From Acrocarpospora pleiomorpha (lineage in GTDB: Bacteria > Actinomycetota > Actinomycetes > Streptosporangiales > Streptosporangiaceae), in NCBI RefSeq assembly GCF_009687885.1, contig NZ_BLAF01000064.1, positions 1 through 62,419 on the forward strand: a stretch of DNA of 62,419 nt, read 5' to 3'. Positions 33,307 to 41,347 of the stretch are shown here, one piece after another. Each line of letters opens with the position of its first letter. The stretch's first letter is position 1. A program made the position numbers and the translations under genes. A model generated the notes under the pieces. It did not search any database. It had not been told where the DNA came from and saw only the letters and a list, made by a program, of their open reading frames with translations.

Positions 33307-33450
33307 ATGGACGTCTACGGACGGTTGTTCGAAATCTGCGAACCCAAACCCGTGGTAGATCTTTGTCCGATTATGAGGCATCATGGGGTCCGCACGCTGG
33401 GCCGATGCCGGGTGTGCCTTCAACTTCAGACCGCGGGAGCTCGGGCGTAA
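33307..33450 (+). CDS. possible 47-residue Cys-containing protein, doubtful
   Basis: An ATG opens a frame reading MDVYGRLFEICEPKPVVDLC, then PIMRHHGVRTLGRCRVCLQL, and stops inside the TPP riboswitch. Cys spacing (C-X8-C and CRVC) could bind zinc. Its end overlaps the riboswitch aptamer and no ribosome site is clear, so it may be chance or a remnant. Confidence 0.25.
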   Translation: MDVYGRLFEICEPKPVVDLCPIMRHHGVRTLGRCRVCLQLQTAGARA

Positions 33451-33519
33451 CCGGGCTGAGAGGGTAGCCAGCGCTACCGACCGCATGAACCTGTCCGGGT
33501 AATGCCGGCGTAGGGAGCG
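33436..33519 (+). ncRNA. TPP riboswitch (THI element)
   Basis: The conserved blocks are present in order: GGGCTGAGAGGG at 33453, ACCGACCGCATGAACCTG at 33475, and CCGGGTAATGCCGGCGTAGG at 33495-33514. The closing stem pairs GCTC (33439) with GAGC (33515-33518). The AGGGAG ribosome site of the next gene lies in the 3' strand of that stem, so thiamine pyrophosphate binding should block translation of the permease. Confidence 0.93.
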
Positions 33520-33526
33520 TGTGTCA

Positions 33527-34852
33527 ATGGCGCGTGTCGTCGTGGAGTCGGTTGAGGCTCCGCTCACTCTGGATGAGGCGCCGCCGAAGGCGTTGGGGGT
33601 GCTCGATCAGGGGGCGCTCTGGGCCAATCTCGGGGTCAGTCTGCTGGGGTTCTCGGGGGCTGTGGCGCTGGTCAATCCGCTGGGTGATCGGCCGTTGAGT
33701 TTTGTCGCGGCGTTGACTGCGGCGGTGGTGGGGAGCCTGGTCGGGACGGCGATGGTGGGGCTCGCGGCGGTTCCGGGGACGCGGACGGGGGCTCCGGCGA
33801 TGGTCCTGCTGCGGGGGCTGTTCGGGGCGAAGCTCTCGTATCTGCCGACCGTGCTGAACATCGTGCAGATGCTCGGGTGGGGCGCGTTCGAGCTGTGGGT
33901 GATCGCGCAGGGGGCGCAGGCCATCGCGGGGACGATGGGGGTCACCGTGCCGGATACGGTGTGGGTGATCATCGGGGGCGTGATCACCACGGCGTTGACG
34001 ATCCGGCCGCTGGGGGCGGTCCGGCTGTTGCGGCGGTACGTGACGGTCGGGGTGATCGTTTCGATGGTCTACTTCGGGTACGTGTTCTGGCAGCGCGGGC
34101 CCGAGTTGGGCAGCGGGTCGTGGGAGGCGTTCGCGCCCTCGGTGGACTACGTGATCGCGCTGTCGGTGTCGTGGGTGCCGCTGGCCGCGGACTTCTCGCG
34201 GTTCTCGCGGTCGGGCCGGGCCGCGTTCGGCGGGGTGGTGGGCGGATACACGATCGCGCAGGTGGCCTGCCTGACCCTGGGGATCGCGGCGATGGCGCTG
34301 GTCGGCAACGATCCGGCGAAGGTCTGGGATCCGTTCGTGGCGGCCTCGTTCGGGGCCGTCTTCTTCGGGATCCTGGTGCTGCGGGAGACCGATCAGTCGT
34401 TCGTGAACGTGTATTCGACCACGATGTCGGTGCAGAACCTGATGCCCCGGGTGGACCGGCGGATCATCTCCGGGATAGTCGGGGCGTTCGTCACGCTGCT
34501 GGCGATCTTCGTGAACGCGGACACGTACGCGGCGTTTCTCGGGATCATAGGCGCGGTGTTCGTGCCGATGTTCGCGGTGCTGGTGGTCGACTACTTCCTG
34601 CTCGGCGGGGCCACGCGGTGGGACGTCTCGGAGCGGGCGCCGTCGCGGTGGCTGATGGTGCTGCCGTGGGCTCTCGGGTTCTGCGCCTGGTGGCTGCTCG
34701 GCGCGTTGCCGCAGGTGCCCTGGTGGGAGTCGCTGTGGATGGGCATCAGGACCGGTCTCGGGTTCACTCCCGCGCCGTGGATGAGCGCCGCGCTCGGGTC
34801 CTTCCTGGTCGCGGCGGTGGTCACGCTGCTGGTGGGCCGCCGCCGCACCTGA
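33527..34852 (+). CDS. cytX: CytX-type NCS1 permease, putative thiamine-pyrimidine (HMP) transporter
   Basis: 441 residues from the ATG at 33527. The protein is a 12-helix NCS1 (nucleobase:cation symporter) permease: GALWANLGVSLLGFSGAVAL, LRGLFGAKLSYLPTVLNIVQ, SWVPLAADFSRFSR, and FGAVFFGILVLRETDQSFVN. A TPP riboswitch directly controls its translation, and that links it to thiamine. CytX proteins import hydroxymethylpyrimidine for thiamine salvage, so tenA at 5.2 kb may work on the same compounds. Substrate assignment rests on family and riboswitch. Confidence 0.92.
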   Translation: MARVVVESVEAPLTLDEAPPKALGVLDQGALWANLGVSLLGFSGAVALVNPLGDRPLSFVAALTAAVVGSLVGTAMVGLAAVPGTRTGAPAMVLLRGLFGAKLSYLPTVLNIVQMLGWGAFELWVIAQGAQAIAGTMGVTVPDTVWVIIGGVITTALTIRPLGAVRLLRRYVTVGVIVSMVYFGYVFWQRGPELGSGSWEAFAPSVDYVIALSVSWVPLAADFSRFSRSGRAAFGGVVGGYTIAQVACLTLGIAAMALVGNDPAKVWDPFVAASFGAVFFGILVLRETDQSFVNVYSTTMSVQNLMPRVDRRIISGIVGAFVTLLAIFVNADTYAAFLGIIGAVFVPMFAVLVVDYFLLGGATRWDVSERAPSRWLMVLPWALGFCAWWLLGALPQVPWWESLWMGIRTGLGFTPAPWMSAALGSFLVAAVVTLLVGRRRT

Positions 34853-34876
34853 TCGGGGTACGGCGACGGGAGACCA

Positions 34877-35413
34877 TCAGCGAATCGACGCGAACGCGAC
34901 ACCGGCGGCGGAGGCGATCACGGTCGCCAGCACCACCAGCACGAGCGGCGACTTCAGCGGGTTGGGCCGCTTCAGCGGCGGCTCCGCCAGCTGCCTCCTG
35001 ATCCTCGGAGGCGTCGGAGTGCTCGACGGCGACGGGCTCGGCGTCGCCGAACTCGTCCGGACCACGGGGATCACCACCCGCGGGGTGACCGTCCGAGAGG
35101 GGGACGGCCGGGGCGCGGGCGACCGCGCCGGGGTGGGACTCGGCTCCGGCGCGGGCGTCGGATACGACTCCGGCGAGGGCTCCGGTGAAGGTTCCGGCGT
35201 CGGCGTGGGCGGCTGGTATGGAGGGTGCGGATCGGGCGGGCAGGGATAGCCCCCGATCCCGATGCCGACCTGGAGGCTGACCACAAGGTTCACATCGAGG
35301 CAGACCTCGATCAGCCCATGCTCATCCCCGCCATCCAGCGAGGAAGCAGCCGCGGGCCCCGCCGCGACGCTCAACCCGACGAGCACCCCCGCCAGCACCA
35401 CAGGAAGCCGCAT
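34877..35413 (-). CDS. exported Pro/Ser/Thr-rich protein with C-terminal membrane anchor
   Basis: 178 residues from the ATG at 35413. A signal peptide (RLPVVLAGVLVGLSVAAGPA AAS) leads to a short folded part with GGDEHGLIEVCLDVNLVVSL and GIGGYPCPPDPH. A long PSPEPS-type linker follows, then a final helix LVLVVLATVIASAAGVAFAS. It looks like a wall-spanning anchored protein. It follows the DUF4239 gene by one base. No function is known. Confidence 0.7.
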   Translation of the reverse strand: MRLPVVLAGVLVGLSVAAGPAAASSLDGGDEHGLIEVCLDVNLVVSLQVGIGIGGYPCPPDPHPPYQPPTPTPEPSPEPSPESYPTPAPEPSPTPARSPAPRPSPSRTVTPRVVIPVVRTSSATPSPSPSSTPTPPRIRRQLAEPPLKRPNPLKSPLVLVVLATVIASAAGVAFASIR

Positions 35414-35414
35414 C

Positions 35415-36182
35415 TCAGCCGATCCCGGAGATCCGCTGGAACTCCTGCAGCGCCGCCGAGAACGCGTCCGGCCGCACCGCGAGGCCGCCGTCGAAGACCC
35501 GGACGATGTCAAAGGTCAGGAACACCCCGACCCCGAGCAAAGCCGCCATCGCCAGCAACGGCACCAGCGTGGCCCCCCGCGGCCGGGCCCCCGCCATGAA
35601 CGGGAACAGCAACACCAGCAGGCCGGTCACCACGGTCAGCACCAGGATCCCGGTGGGCGGGGTGGCCTGCGCGTCGGCAGCCCGCTGGCGTCGCGCCGAG
35701 GTCAGGTTCTGCACCTGCTCCAGCACCGCCATCTTGGCGTCCTCGGTGGCACCCGCGGTCGTTTCCAGGCTCGCCACCTGGGTGCGGAGCGTGTTCAGCC
35801 GGGTGGAGCCCTCGGGGCTGAGGTTGCCCTTGGCCATCACCCGCCACTCCTCGTCGATCACGAACCCGACATAGTCCCGCAGCTCGGTCTGGACCAGACC
35901 GGCGGTCGGGAACGGCAGCGCGCTGGCCGCCCAGTACGCCTCCACAGCCGCCTGGCTCTCCGTGTAGGTGTTCTGCCGGGCCGAGTCCGCCGTCGTCCAC
36001 GGCACGATGATCGCGATCGCGAAGACCAGCAGGAACAGGGCCGACAACATCGCCCCGGCGTGGCCGACGGTGGGGCCGCCCGGGTCCCGGTCGTCGGATC
36101 CGCGGTCGAGCTTGCGGAAAAGGAAGGCGGCCAAGGCCACCACGCCGATCGCCGTCGCGATCGCGAAAACGCAGGCCACCAT
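35415..36182 (-). CDS. DUF4239 membrane protein
   Basis: 255 residues from the ATG at 36182, which has GAGGGG five bases upstream; a GTG at 36188 is too close to that site. Two N-terminal helices (ACVFAIATAIGVVALAAFLF; AMLSALFLLVFAIAIIVPW) and two C-terminal ones (GILVLTVVTGLLVLLFPFMA; LLAMAALLGVGVFLTFDIV) surround a helical extracytoplasmic or cytoplasmic segment. It matches the DUF4239 (bestrophin-like) pattern. Its function is unknown. The anchored protein downstream is in the same operon. Confidence 0.85.
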   Translation of the reverse strand: MVACVFAIATAIGVVALAAFLFRKLDRGSDDRDPGGPTVGHAGAMLSALFLLVFAIAIIVPWTTADSARQNTYTESQAAVEAYWAASALPFPTAGLVQTELRDYVGFVIDEEWRVMAKGNLSPEGSTRLNTLRTQVASLETTAGATEDAKMAVLEQVQNLTSARRQRAADAQATPPTGILVLTVVTGLLVLLFPFMAGARPRGATLVPLLAMAALLGVGVFLTFDIVRVFDGGLAVRPDAFSAALQEFQRISGIG

Positions 36183-36260
36183 GGCCACCCCTCGTCACTT
36201 TGCTGATTGCATGCCGTGACATAGCTATCACATTAAGTGACGATCGCAAACCCAAGGTGA

Positions 36261-36836
36261 CTAGTTCAGCACGCCTTCCATACGAAGAAGATGCTCTTTG
36301 GCGGGCGCGCCCCCCGCGTACGACCCGATCGAGCCGGAGGAGTCGATCGCCCGATGGCAGGGCACGACCAGGCAGACCGGATTGGCGGTGATCGCGTTGG
36401 CCACCGCCCGCAGCGCCTGCGGGCGCCCGATCCGCCCGGCGATCTCCTGGTACGTGGTGACGCTCCCGTATCCGACGGCCACCATCATCGGCAGCACCGT
36501 ACGCGCGAAAGGTGTCGCCAAGCGCAGGTCGAACGGCACGGTGAAGGCCCGCAACCGCCCGGCGAAGTACGCGTCGAGCTCGCGCCGCACCGGATCCAGG
36601 CGACGCGGGTCAGGCCCGATGAACCTACCCACGTCACGATAAATCCGGGCGAACACCGTGTGCTCTGATTCGAAGCTGCACGCCACGACACCGCGGGACG
36701 TCACCGCCAGGACCACGCCGCCGACGGGCGTTTCCGCCGTGCCGAACGCGACATCCGGCGGGGTCTCCCCGACGTAGTTGGGCGCGGTCACGCGAAGCAG
36801 GGCTTCGAGGTCCCCCGTGGACACCCCTTGAGACAT
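36261..36836 (-). CDS. ogt: methylated-DNA--[protein]-cysteine S-methyltransferase
   Basis: 191 residues. The Ogt/AGT core is complete: FARTVLPMMVAVGYGSVTTY, YQEIAGRIGRPQALRAVANA, then NPVCLVVPCHRAIDSSGSIG with the acceptor Cys in PCHR, and GGAPAKEHLLRMEG at the end. It removes methyl or alkyl groups from O6-guanine in a single-turnover reaction. The N-terminal half is the usual less conserved domain. It stands alone, divergent from the histidine kinase gene. Confidence 0.93.
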   Translation of the reverse strand: MSQGVSTGDLEALLRVTAPNYVGETPPDVAFGTAETPVGGVVLAVTSRGVVACSFESEHTVFARIYRDVGRFIGPDPRRLDPVRRELDAYFAGRLRAFTVPFDLRLATPFARTVLPMMVAVGYGSVTTYQEIAGRIGRPQALRAVANAITANPVCLVVPCHRAIDSSGSIGSYAGGAPAKEHLLRMEGVLN

Positions 36837-36924
36837 GGCCCCACTTCCTCTCGCTCTCCTGAGCAGCGTAGCGGAGCCATGAAAAACACCAAGATCACGA
36901 CCTGAAAACAGGCACGATGGAGGG

Positions 36925-38835
36925 ATGGAGAGTGATCACAGGGACGAATGGGACACCGAGGACGATGGTCTGGCCAAGGCCGTGGTGGCCGCGGCCGCCA
37001 ACGCCATCGTCGCCCTGGACCGCGACCTCTCCGTGCTCAGCTGGAATCCGGCCGCCGAGCGGCTGTTCGGCTGGCCCGCCGCGGAGCTGCTCGGCCGCCG
37101 CGCGCCGCTGGTGCCGAGCGAGCTGATGGCCGAGCACAACGCCGTGCTGGAACGGGTGCGCAACGGCGGCCAGGTCTCGCTCAGGACCAAACGTTTCCGC
37201 CGCGACGGCCAGCTGCTGGACGTCCAGGTCGACACGAGCGCGCTCCGTACCGAATCCGGCACGCTACTCGGATATGTCAGCGTTTATCACCTCACCGAGG
37301 AGGACGAGGCCGCGCGCAGCCGGGTGGTTCGCCGGGCGCGTCTGGTCCGCCGCCTCACCGACGTGGTCGGCGACATCAACGCCGAGCTGGACCTTCCGGT
37401 CGTGCTGGACCGGATCGCCGCCAGCCTCACCGAGCTGACCGGCGCGGACGCGGGCGGCTTCGTCCTGATCGAGGGGGACCGGCTGAGACTGGTCGGCTCG
37501 CACCAGTTGCCCGACTCGATCCGCGGCGCCACCGCCGACCTGGGATCCAGCCTGGTCGGCAAGCTCCTGCGCACCGGCAAGCCGGTCATGCTGGAAACCG
37601 GGCACGAGGGGCTTCAGGACCTCATCTGGGCCAAGCTCGACGGTCTGCACACCATCGCGGTCGGCATCGCGGCCGTCGGCGGTCGCCCCTATGGAGCGCT
37701 CTACGCCCTGTTCGCCAAGCGCAAACCCGGCCATCTCGAGCTCGAACTGCTGGAACTCCTGGCCGGCCACGCCGGCATCGCGGTGGCCAATGCCACCGCC
37801 TACCAGGACGCGGTACGGCAACGCGCCCACGAGCGCGCGGTCTTCGACGCCAGCGCGGACGGCATCGCCGTACTGGACGGAACCGGCAGCGTGATCCAGT
37901 GGAACCCGTCCGCCGCCGAGCTCACCGGGTTCCCCGCGGACGAGGTCATCGGCGGCCCGCCCCCGTTCGCGCTGCCGCTCCCCGGCGAGAAGCTGACCAT
38001 CCAGCTCCCCTCGGGCCGCTGGCTGGACGTGCTCTGCGCCGAGATCGATGAGACCGGCGAGATCGTGGTCGACTTCCGCGACATCACCAGGGCCAAGGAG
38101 CTGGAGGAGGCCAAGGACCTGTTCCTGGCCACCACCAGCCACGAGCTGCGCACCCCGATCACGGTGGTGCGCGGGTTCGCCAGCACCCTGGACGCCCGCT
38201 GGGACAAGATGTCCGACACCGAGCGCCGCTCCGCCGTGCACACCATCGCGGAACGCGCCAAATCCCTCGGCCAGCTCATCGACCACCTGCTGCTCGGCGC
38301 CCGGGCCGGCGCGGCCGAGCCCCCGGTCCGCTCGGAACGTTTCGACCTGGCCGAACGGGTGCACGCGGCCACCCTCGGCCTGCCCGTGCTGTCCGACCGG
38401 CACCGGGTCGAGGTGACGATCCCGGAGGACCTGCCAGCCGTGCACGGCGACGCGCTGGCCACCGACATCCTGCTCGGCCAGCTGCTGGAGAACGCCTTCA
38501 AGTACTCCCCGGACGGCGGTCTGATCCGGGTCGAGGCCTGGCCGGAGGCCGACAGCGTGGTGCTGGTCGTGGACGACGAGGGCATCGGCATCCGCCCGGC
38601 CGACCGGGAGCGGGTGTTCGAGCGTTTCGTCCAGGGCGACAGCGGCGATCGCCGCCGGTTCGGCGGGGTCGGCCTCGGGCTTTACATCGTGCGGAGTTTG
38701 GCCCGGGCCCAGGGCGGCGAGGTGACCGCGCTGGCCCGTCCCGGCGGCGGCACCCGGATGCGTTTCGTGCTCCGGGTGGACGCCGGGGAACCCCATTACA
38801 GGAGCGGACTCACCGGCGCGGTAACGGACGGGTAA
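36925..38835 (+). CDS. hybrid-input sensor histidine kinase (PAS-GAF-PAS-HisKA-HATPase)
   Basis: 636 residues, soluble. PAS 1 (AANAIVALDRDLSVLSWNPA AERLFGW) covers about residues 22-125. A GAF domain follows (LVRRLTDVVGDINAELDLPV VLDRI) to about 290, then PAS 2 (FDASADGIAVLDGTGSVIQW). The phosphoacceptor is in FLATTSHELRTPITVVRG. HATPase boxes are LENAFKYSPDGG (N), VVDDEGIGI (G1), and FGGVGLGLYIV (G2). No response regulator is adjacent, so it is an orphan kinase, presumably sensing an intracellular signal through PAS or GAF. Confidence 0.93.
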   Translation: MESDHRDEWDTEDDGLAKAVVAAAANAIVALDRDLSVLSWNPAAERLFGWPAAELLGRRAPLVPSELMAEHNAVLERVRNGGQVSLRTKRFRRDGQLLDVQVDTSALRTESGTLLGYVSVYHLTEEDEAARSRVVRRARLVRRLTDVVGDINAELDLPVVLDRIAASLTELTGADAGGFVLIEGDRLRLVGSHQLPDSIRGATADLGSSLVGKLLRTGKPVMLETGHEGLQDLIWAKLDGLHTIAVGIAAVGGRPYGALYALFAKRKPGHLELELLELLAGHAGIAVANATAYQDAVRQRAHERAVFDASADGIAVLDGTGSVIQWNPSAAELTGFPADEVIGGPPPFALPLPGEKLTIQLPSGRWLDVLCAEIDETGEIVVDFRDITRAKELEEAKDLFLATTSHELRTPITVVRGFASTLDARWDKMSDTERRSAVHTIAERAKSLGQLIDHLLLGARAGAAEPPVRSERFDLAERVHAATLGLPVLSDRHRVEVTIPEDLPAVHGDALATDILLGQLLENAFKYSPDGGLIRVEAWPEADSVVLVVDDEGIGIRPADRERVFERFVQGDSGDRRRFGGVGLGLYIVRSLARAQGGEVTALARPGGGTRMRFVLRVDAGEPHYRSGLTGAVTDG

Positions 38836-38971
38836 CGGTACGTATGACCTATCCTCCAATGTTCACAAGCTGTAATGGTCGATCGGTTTCCGCTCTCAGC
38901 TAAGCGGGCATTTCGGTCGTACTGGGGTGCGCGGTCCCTAGCGGCCCTCAGCGGTACGGGAATACGGGGAG

Positions 38972-39424
38972 GTGAGTGCGTCGAGCGTCATCATGTTGCC
39001 GTATGCACTGGCGAGTGTCGCCGTCGCGCGACAACGCCTCAGCGCCGATCTGCTCGAATCCGGGGTGTACGCGGGAGCGGTCGACGACACCGTGCTGGTG
39101 ATGAGCGAGCTCCTCAGCAACGCCCTGAGGCATGCGCACCCGCTCGCATCCGGGCAGCTCAGAGTGGCGTGGGCCTGTGCGGAAGGCCACGTGGAGATCT
39201 CCGTCAGCGACGGCGGCGCGGCCACGGAACCGCGGGCCGGCCGCCCGACGCTGTCGTCCCTCGGGGGCCGCGGGCTCGGCATCGTGGAATACCTGGCCGA
39301 GCGCTGGGGCGTACGGCACGAGGGCGAGTCCACGACGGTCTGGGCGATCCTGCACGCGCCTCAGCCTGCCCGAAATACGCAGACGCGGACGACCGGAATG
39401 TGCGCGCTGCGTGAGGTCGTCTAA
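38972..39424 (+). CDS. HATPase_c_2-type anti-sigma/regulatory ATP-binding protein
   Basis: 150 residues from a GTG with GGGGAGG upstream. SpoIIAB/RsbW-like ATPase: VDDTVLVMSELLSNALRHAH (N-box), VEISVSDGGAATEP (G1), GGRGLGIVEYLAERWGV (G2). Actinomycetes carry many such small kinases, which act on STAS anti-sigma antagonists. A STAS protein lies 3.5 kb away (42976-43359), without proof that the two pair. It overlaps the stop of convergent yidC by 4 bases. Confidence 0.9.
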   Translation: MSASSVIMLPYALASVAVARQRLSADLLESGVYAGAVDDTVLVMSELLSNALRHAHPLASGQLRVAWACAEGHVEISVSDGGAATEPRAGRPTLSSLGGRGLGIVEYLAERWGVRHEGESTTVWAILHAPQPARNTQTRTTGMCALREVV

Positions 39425-40080
39425 ACCGTCCGTAGGGAACGTTCGGCGGTCGTCCAAGCCGTGCTGATCACGAGATAGATACCCGCGGCGAGCGGGAGGA
39501 ATCCGGCGGCGATCACGCTTCCATAAGGCAACAGTCGAAACAGCCTCGACATTGGCACGTCCGGCATTTCGGGAATCAGGCGCGTCGACTGCCAGGCGAC
39601 CAGCGCGAGCAGCACGAACAGCCCGAGGAAGATCAGCGAAGGCACGCCGAACAGTCCCGAATGTGCGACGACCGCACCGAAATGTTCACCTAGTGGTACC
39701 CCAAGCGTACTTTGCGCCAGTAGGAGATTCGGCTGTCCGGCGATCGTCGCGGAGACGAACAACCGGTACATCACCAGGAAGAACGGGAGTTGCGCGAGCC
39801 CGGCGCCGAACCCCGCGAACATGGACGTGCCCTCGCGGGCGTAGAGGGCGCCGAGTTCCCGCTGGAAACGTTGCGGATCGCGGGCGAACTTTTTGCGGAG
39901 TTTCGCCACGTCCGGGGCGAGCCGGGCCTTCGCCCGCTGGGCGCGGGCCTGGCGCAGGCCGAGCGGGAGCAGCAGCAGCCGGACGCCGACGGTGAGCAGG
40001 ATGATGGCGAGCGTGGCGCCGGTCAGGCCGGTGAGCGCGGTGAGCAGGTCGTAGGCAGGGGAGAGCACGAAGTCGAACAT
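39421..40080 (-). CDS. yidC: YidC/Oxa1-type membrane protein insertase
   Basis: 219 residues. Oxa1 core: LLTALTGLTGATLAIILLTV, VRLLLLPLGLRQARAQRAKA, FARDPQRFQRELGALYAREG, MFAGFGAGLAQLPFFLVMYR and VISTAWTTAERS at the end. The conserved Arg (VGVRLLLLPL) is present. It is shorter than the YidC encoded with rpmH near the replication origin, and a second type: paralogues in actinomycetes follow DUF6412 genes as here. It should insert or fold membrane proteins, perhaps the small ones encoded upstream. Confidence 0.9.
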   Translation of the reverse strand: MFDFVLSPAYDLLTALTGLTGATLAIILLTVGVRLLLLPLGLRQARAQRAKARLAPDVAKLRKKFARDPQRFQRELGALYAREGTSMFAGFGAGLAQLPFFLVMYRLFVSATIAGQPNLLLAQSTLGVPLGEHFGAVVAHSGLFGVPSLIFLGLFVLLALVAWQSTRLIPEMPDVPMSRLFRLLPYGSVIAAGFLPLAAGIYLVISTAWTTAERSLRTV

Positions 40081-40129
40081 GGGTGGGAAGCCTTTCGTCA
40101 GGGTTTGAACATGACGAAGGCGCTCGTGG

Positions 40130-40363
40130 TCAGGCGAGCGCCGGGCTTCCCGATGGGGCTCTCGGGCGGGGGCGTCCGGCGGTGCCCGGGTCGCGAAGCC
40201 GTACGACAACGGCTTCAACGCTCTCCCCGAGCAACGCGGACACGATCCTGGGCGCGGCGGCCAGCCGGCCGAGCGCCCAGGAGAGGAGCAGCAGGCCCAC
40301 GGCGGCCAGCACGCCCACGCCGGCAGGCAGGGCGAGCAGTCCGAGCAGGGCCTGGAGGATCAT
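40130..40363 (-). CDS. DUF6412 small membrane protein
   Basis: 77 residues: ILQALLGLLALPAGVGVLAA, VGLLLLSWALGRLAAAPRIV (one or two helices), and a cytoplasmic Arg/Pro-rich tail (VRLRDPGTAGRPRPRAP). DUF6412 genes sit just before a yidC paralogue in many actinomycetes; the same order is seen here with a 49-base gap. Its start overlaps the stop of the preceding small gene. Confidence 0.8.
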   Translation of the reverse strand: MILQALLGLLALPAGVGVLAAVGLLLLSWALGRLAAAPRIVSALLGESVEAVVVRLRDPGTAGRPRPRAPSGSPALA

Positions 40364-40527
40364 CGTGAGCTCTTGCCCACCAGGGTGATCGTCACGACGA
40401 CGGCGAGCGCGATCAGCGCGAAGATCAGCAGGAATTTCAGCGTCGCGAACAGGGCGGGGATCAGGAAGCTGACCACCAGCCAGATTGCGAGAAGGATGCC
40501 GACGACGGTCAGCGCGGTTCGGGCCAT
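40360..40527 (-). CDS. 55-residue double-helix membrane protein
   Basis: ARTALTVVGILLAIWLVVSF, then LIPALFATLKFLLIFALIAL and AVVVTITLVGKSSR. Two hydrophobic helices fill nearly the whole chain. Its stop overlaps the ATG of the DUF6412 gene (ATGA), making a three-gene operon ending in yidC. Homologous tiny proteins are widespread in actinomycetes but uncharacterised. Confidence 0.8.
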   Translation of the reverse strand: MARTALTVVGILLAIWLVVSFLIPALFATLKFLLIFALIALAVVVTITLVGKSSR

Positions 40528-40645
40528 GACCTCAAAATACGCGCTGCCACCGACAGTCGCGAGAAGATCAGAGGTTTCACGTGAATCAATTACGGCCTTC
40601 TAACGGGTTCGCGGGGGTGCAAGCAGCGAGCCCTAGTCTGGGAGG

Positions 40646-41347
40646 GTGACCACCAATCCCGCCGCGCGCATCCTCGTTGTGGACGATGACCCGACTGTGG
40701 CCGAGGTGGTGGCCCGGTATCTGGAGCGGGACGGGCATGAGGTCGAATGCGTCGGGGATGGCGCTGAGGCGTTGCGGCGGGCGCTGGCCAATCCGCCCGA
40801 TCTGCTGGTGCTCGACCTGATGTTGCCGAAGATGGACGGACTGCAAGTGTGCCGGAAGCTGCGTGAGCGCTGGCCGGTTCCGGTGATCATGCTGACCGCG
40901 CTGGGTGAGGAGATCGACCGGGTGATCGGTCTGGAGACCGGTGCCGACGACTACGTGACCAAGCCGTTCAGCCCGCGCGAGCTGGCGTTACGAGTGCAGT
41001 CGGTGCTGCGCCGGGCGCGTGGCGCGCTGGTTCCGACCGGCACCGGCGTGCTCAGGGACGGCGACCTGGTGGTGGACGTGGGTGCCCACGAGGTGCGGCT
41101 CGGCGGCGCCGAGATCACCCTCACCGCGCGTGAGTTCGACCTGCTCGCCTACCTGCTGCGCAACCCCCGCCAGGCGTTCAGCCGGACCGCGCTGCTGGAC
41201 CGGGTCTGGGGCTGGTCGTTCGGGGATTCGTCCACGGTGACCGTACATGTGCGCAGGTTGCGGGAGAAGATCGAGGCTGATCCCACAGATCCGCGCAGGA
41301 TCGTCACGGTCTGGGGTGTCGGCTACCGTTACGAGCCATTGTCGTGA
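40646..41347 (+). CDS. OmpR/PhoB-family response regulator
   Basis: 233 residues from a GTG with GGGAGG upstream. The receiver domain has the acidic triad (ILVVDDDPTVAE), Asp57 as phosphoacceptor in LLVLDLMLPKMDG, and TKPF with the conserved Lys. The winged-helix output domain follows: LTAREFDLLAYLLRNPRQAF, SRTALLDRVWGWSFG, VTVHVRRLREKIE. It is the partner of the kinase whose gene begins inside its stop codon. Confidence 0.95.
   Translation: MTTNPAARILVVDDDPTVAEVVARYLERDGHEVECVGDGAEALRRALANPPDLLVLDLMLPKMDGLQVCRKLRERWPVPVIMLTALGEEIDRVIGLETGADDYVTKPFSPRELALRVQSVLRRARGALVPTGTGVLRDGDLVVDVGAHEVRLGGAEITLTAREFDLLAYLLRNPRQAFSRTALLDRVWGWSFGDSSTVTVHVRRLREKIEADPTDPRRIVTVWGVGYRYEPLS

Noticed and set aside
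37264..38859. 531-residue open frame on the minus strand
   Set aside because: Antisense of the PAS/GAF histidine kinase gene, whose motifs are unambiguous.
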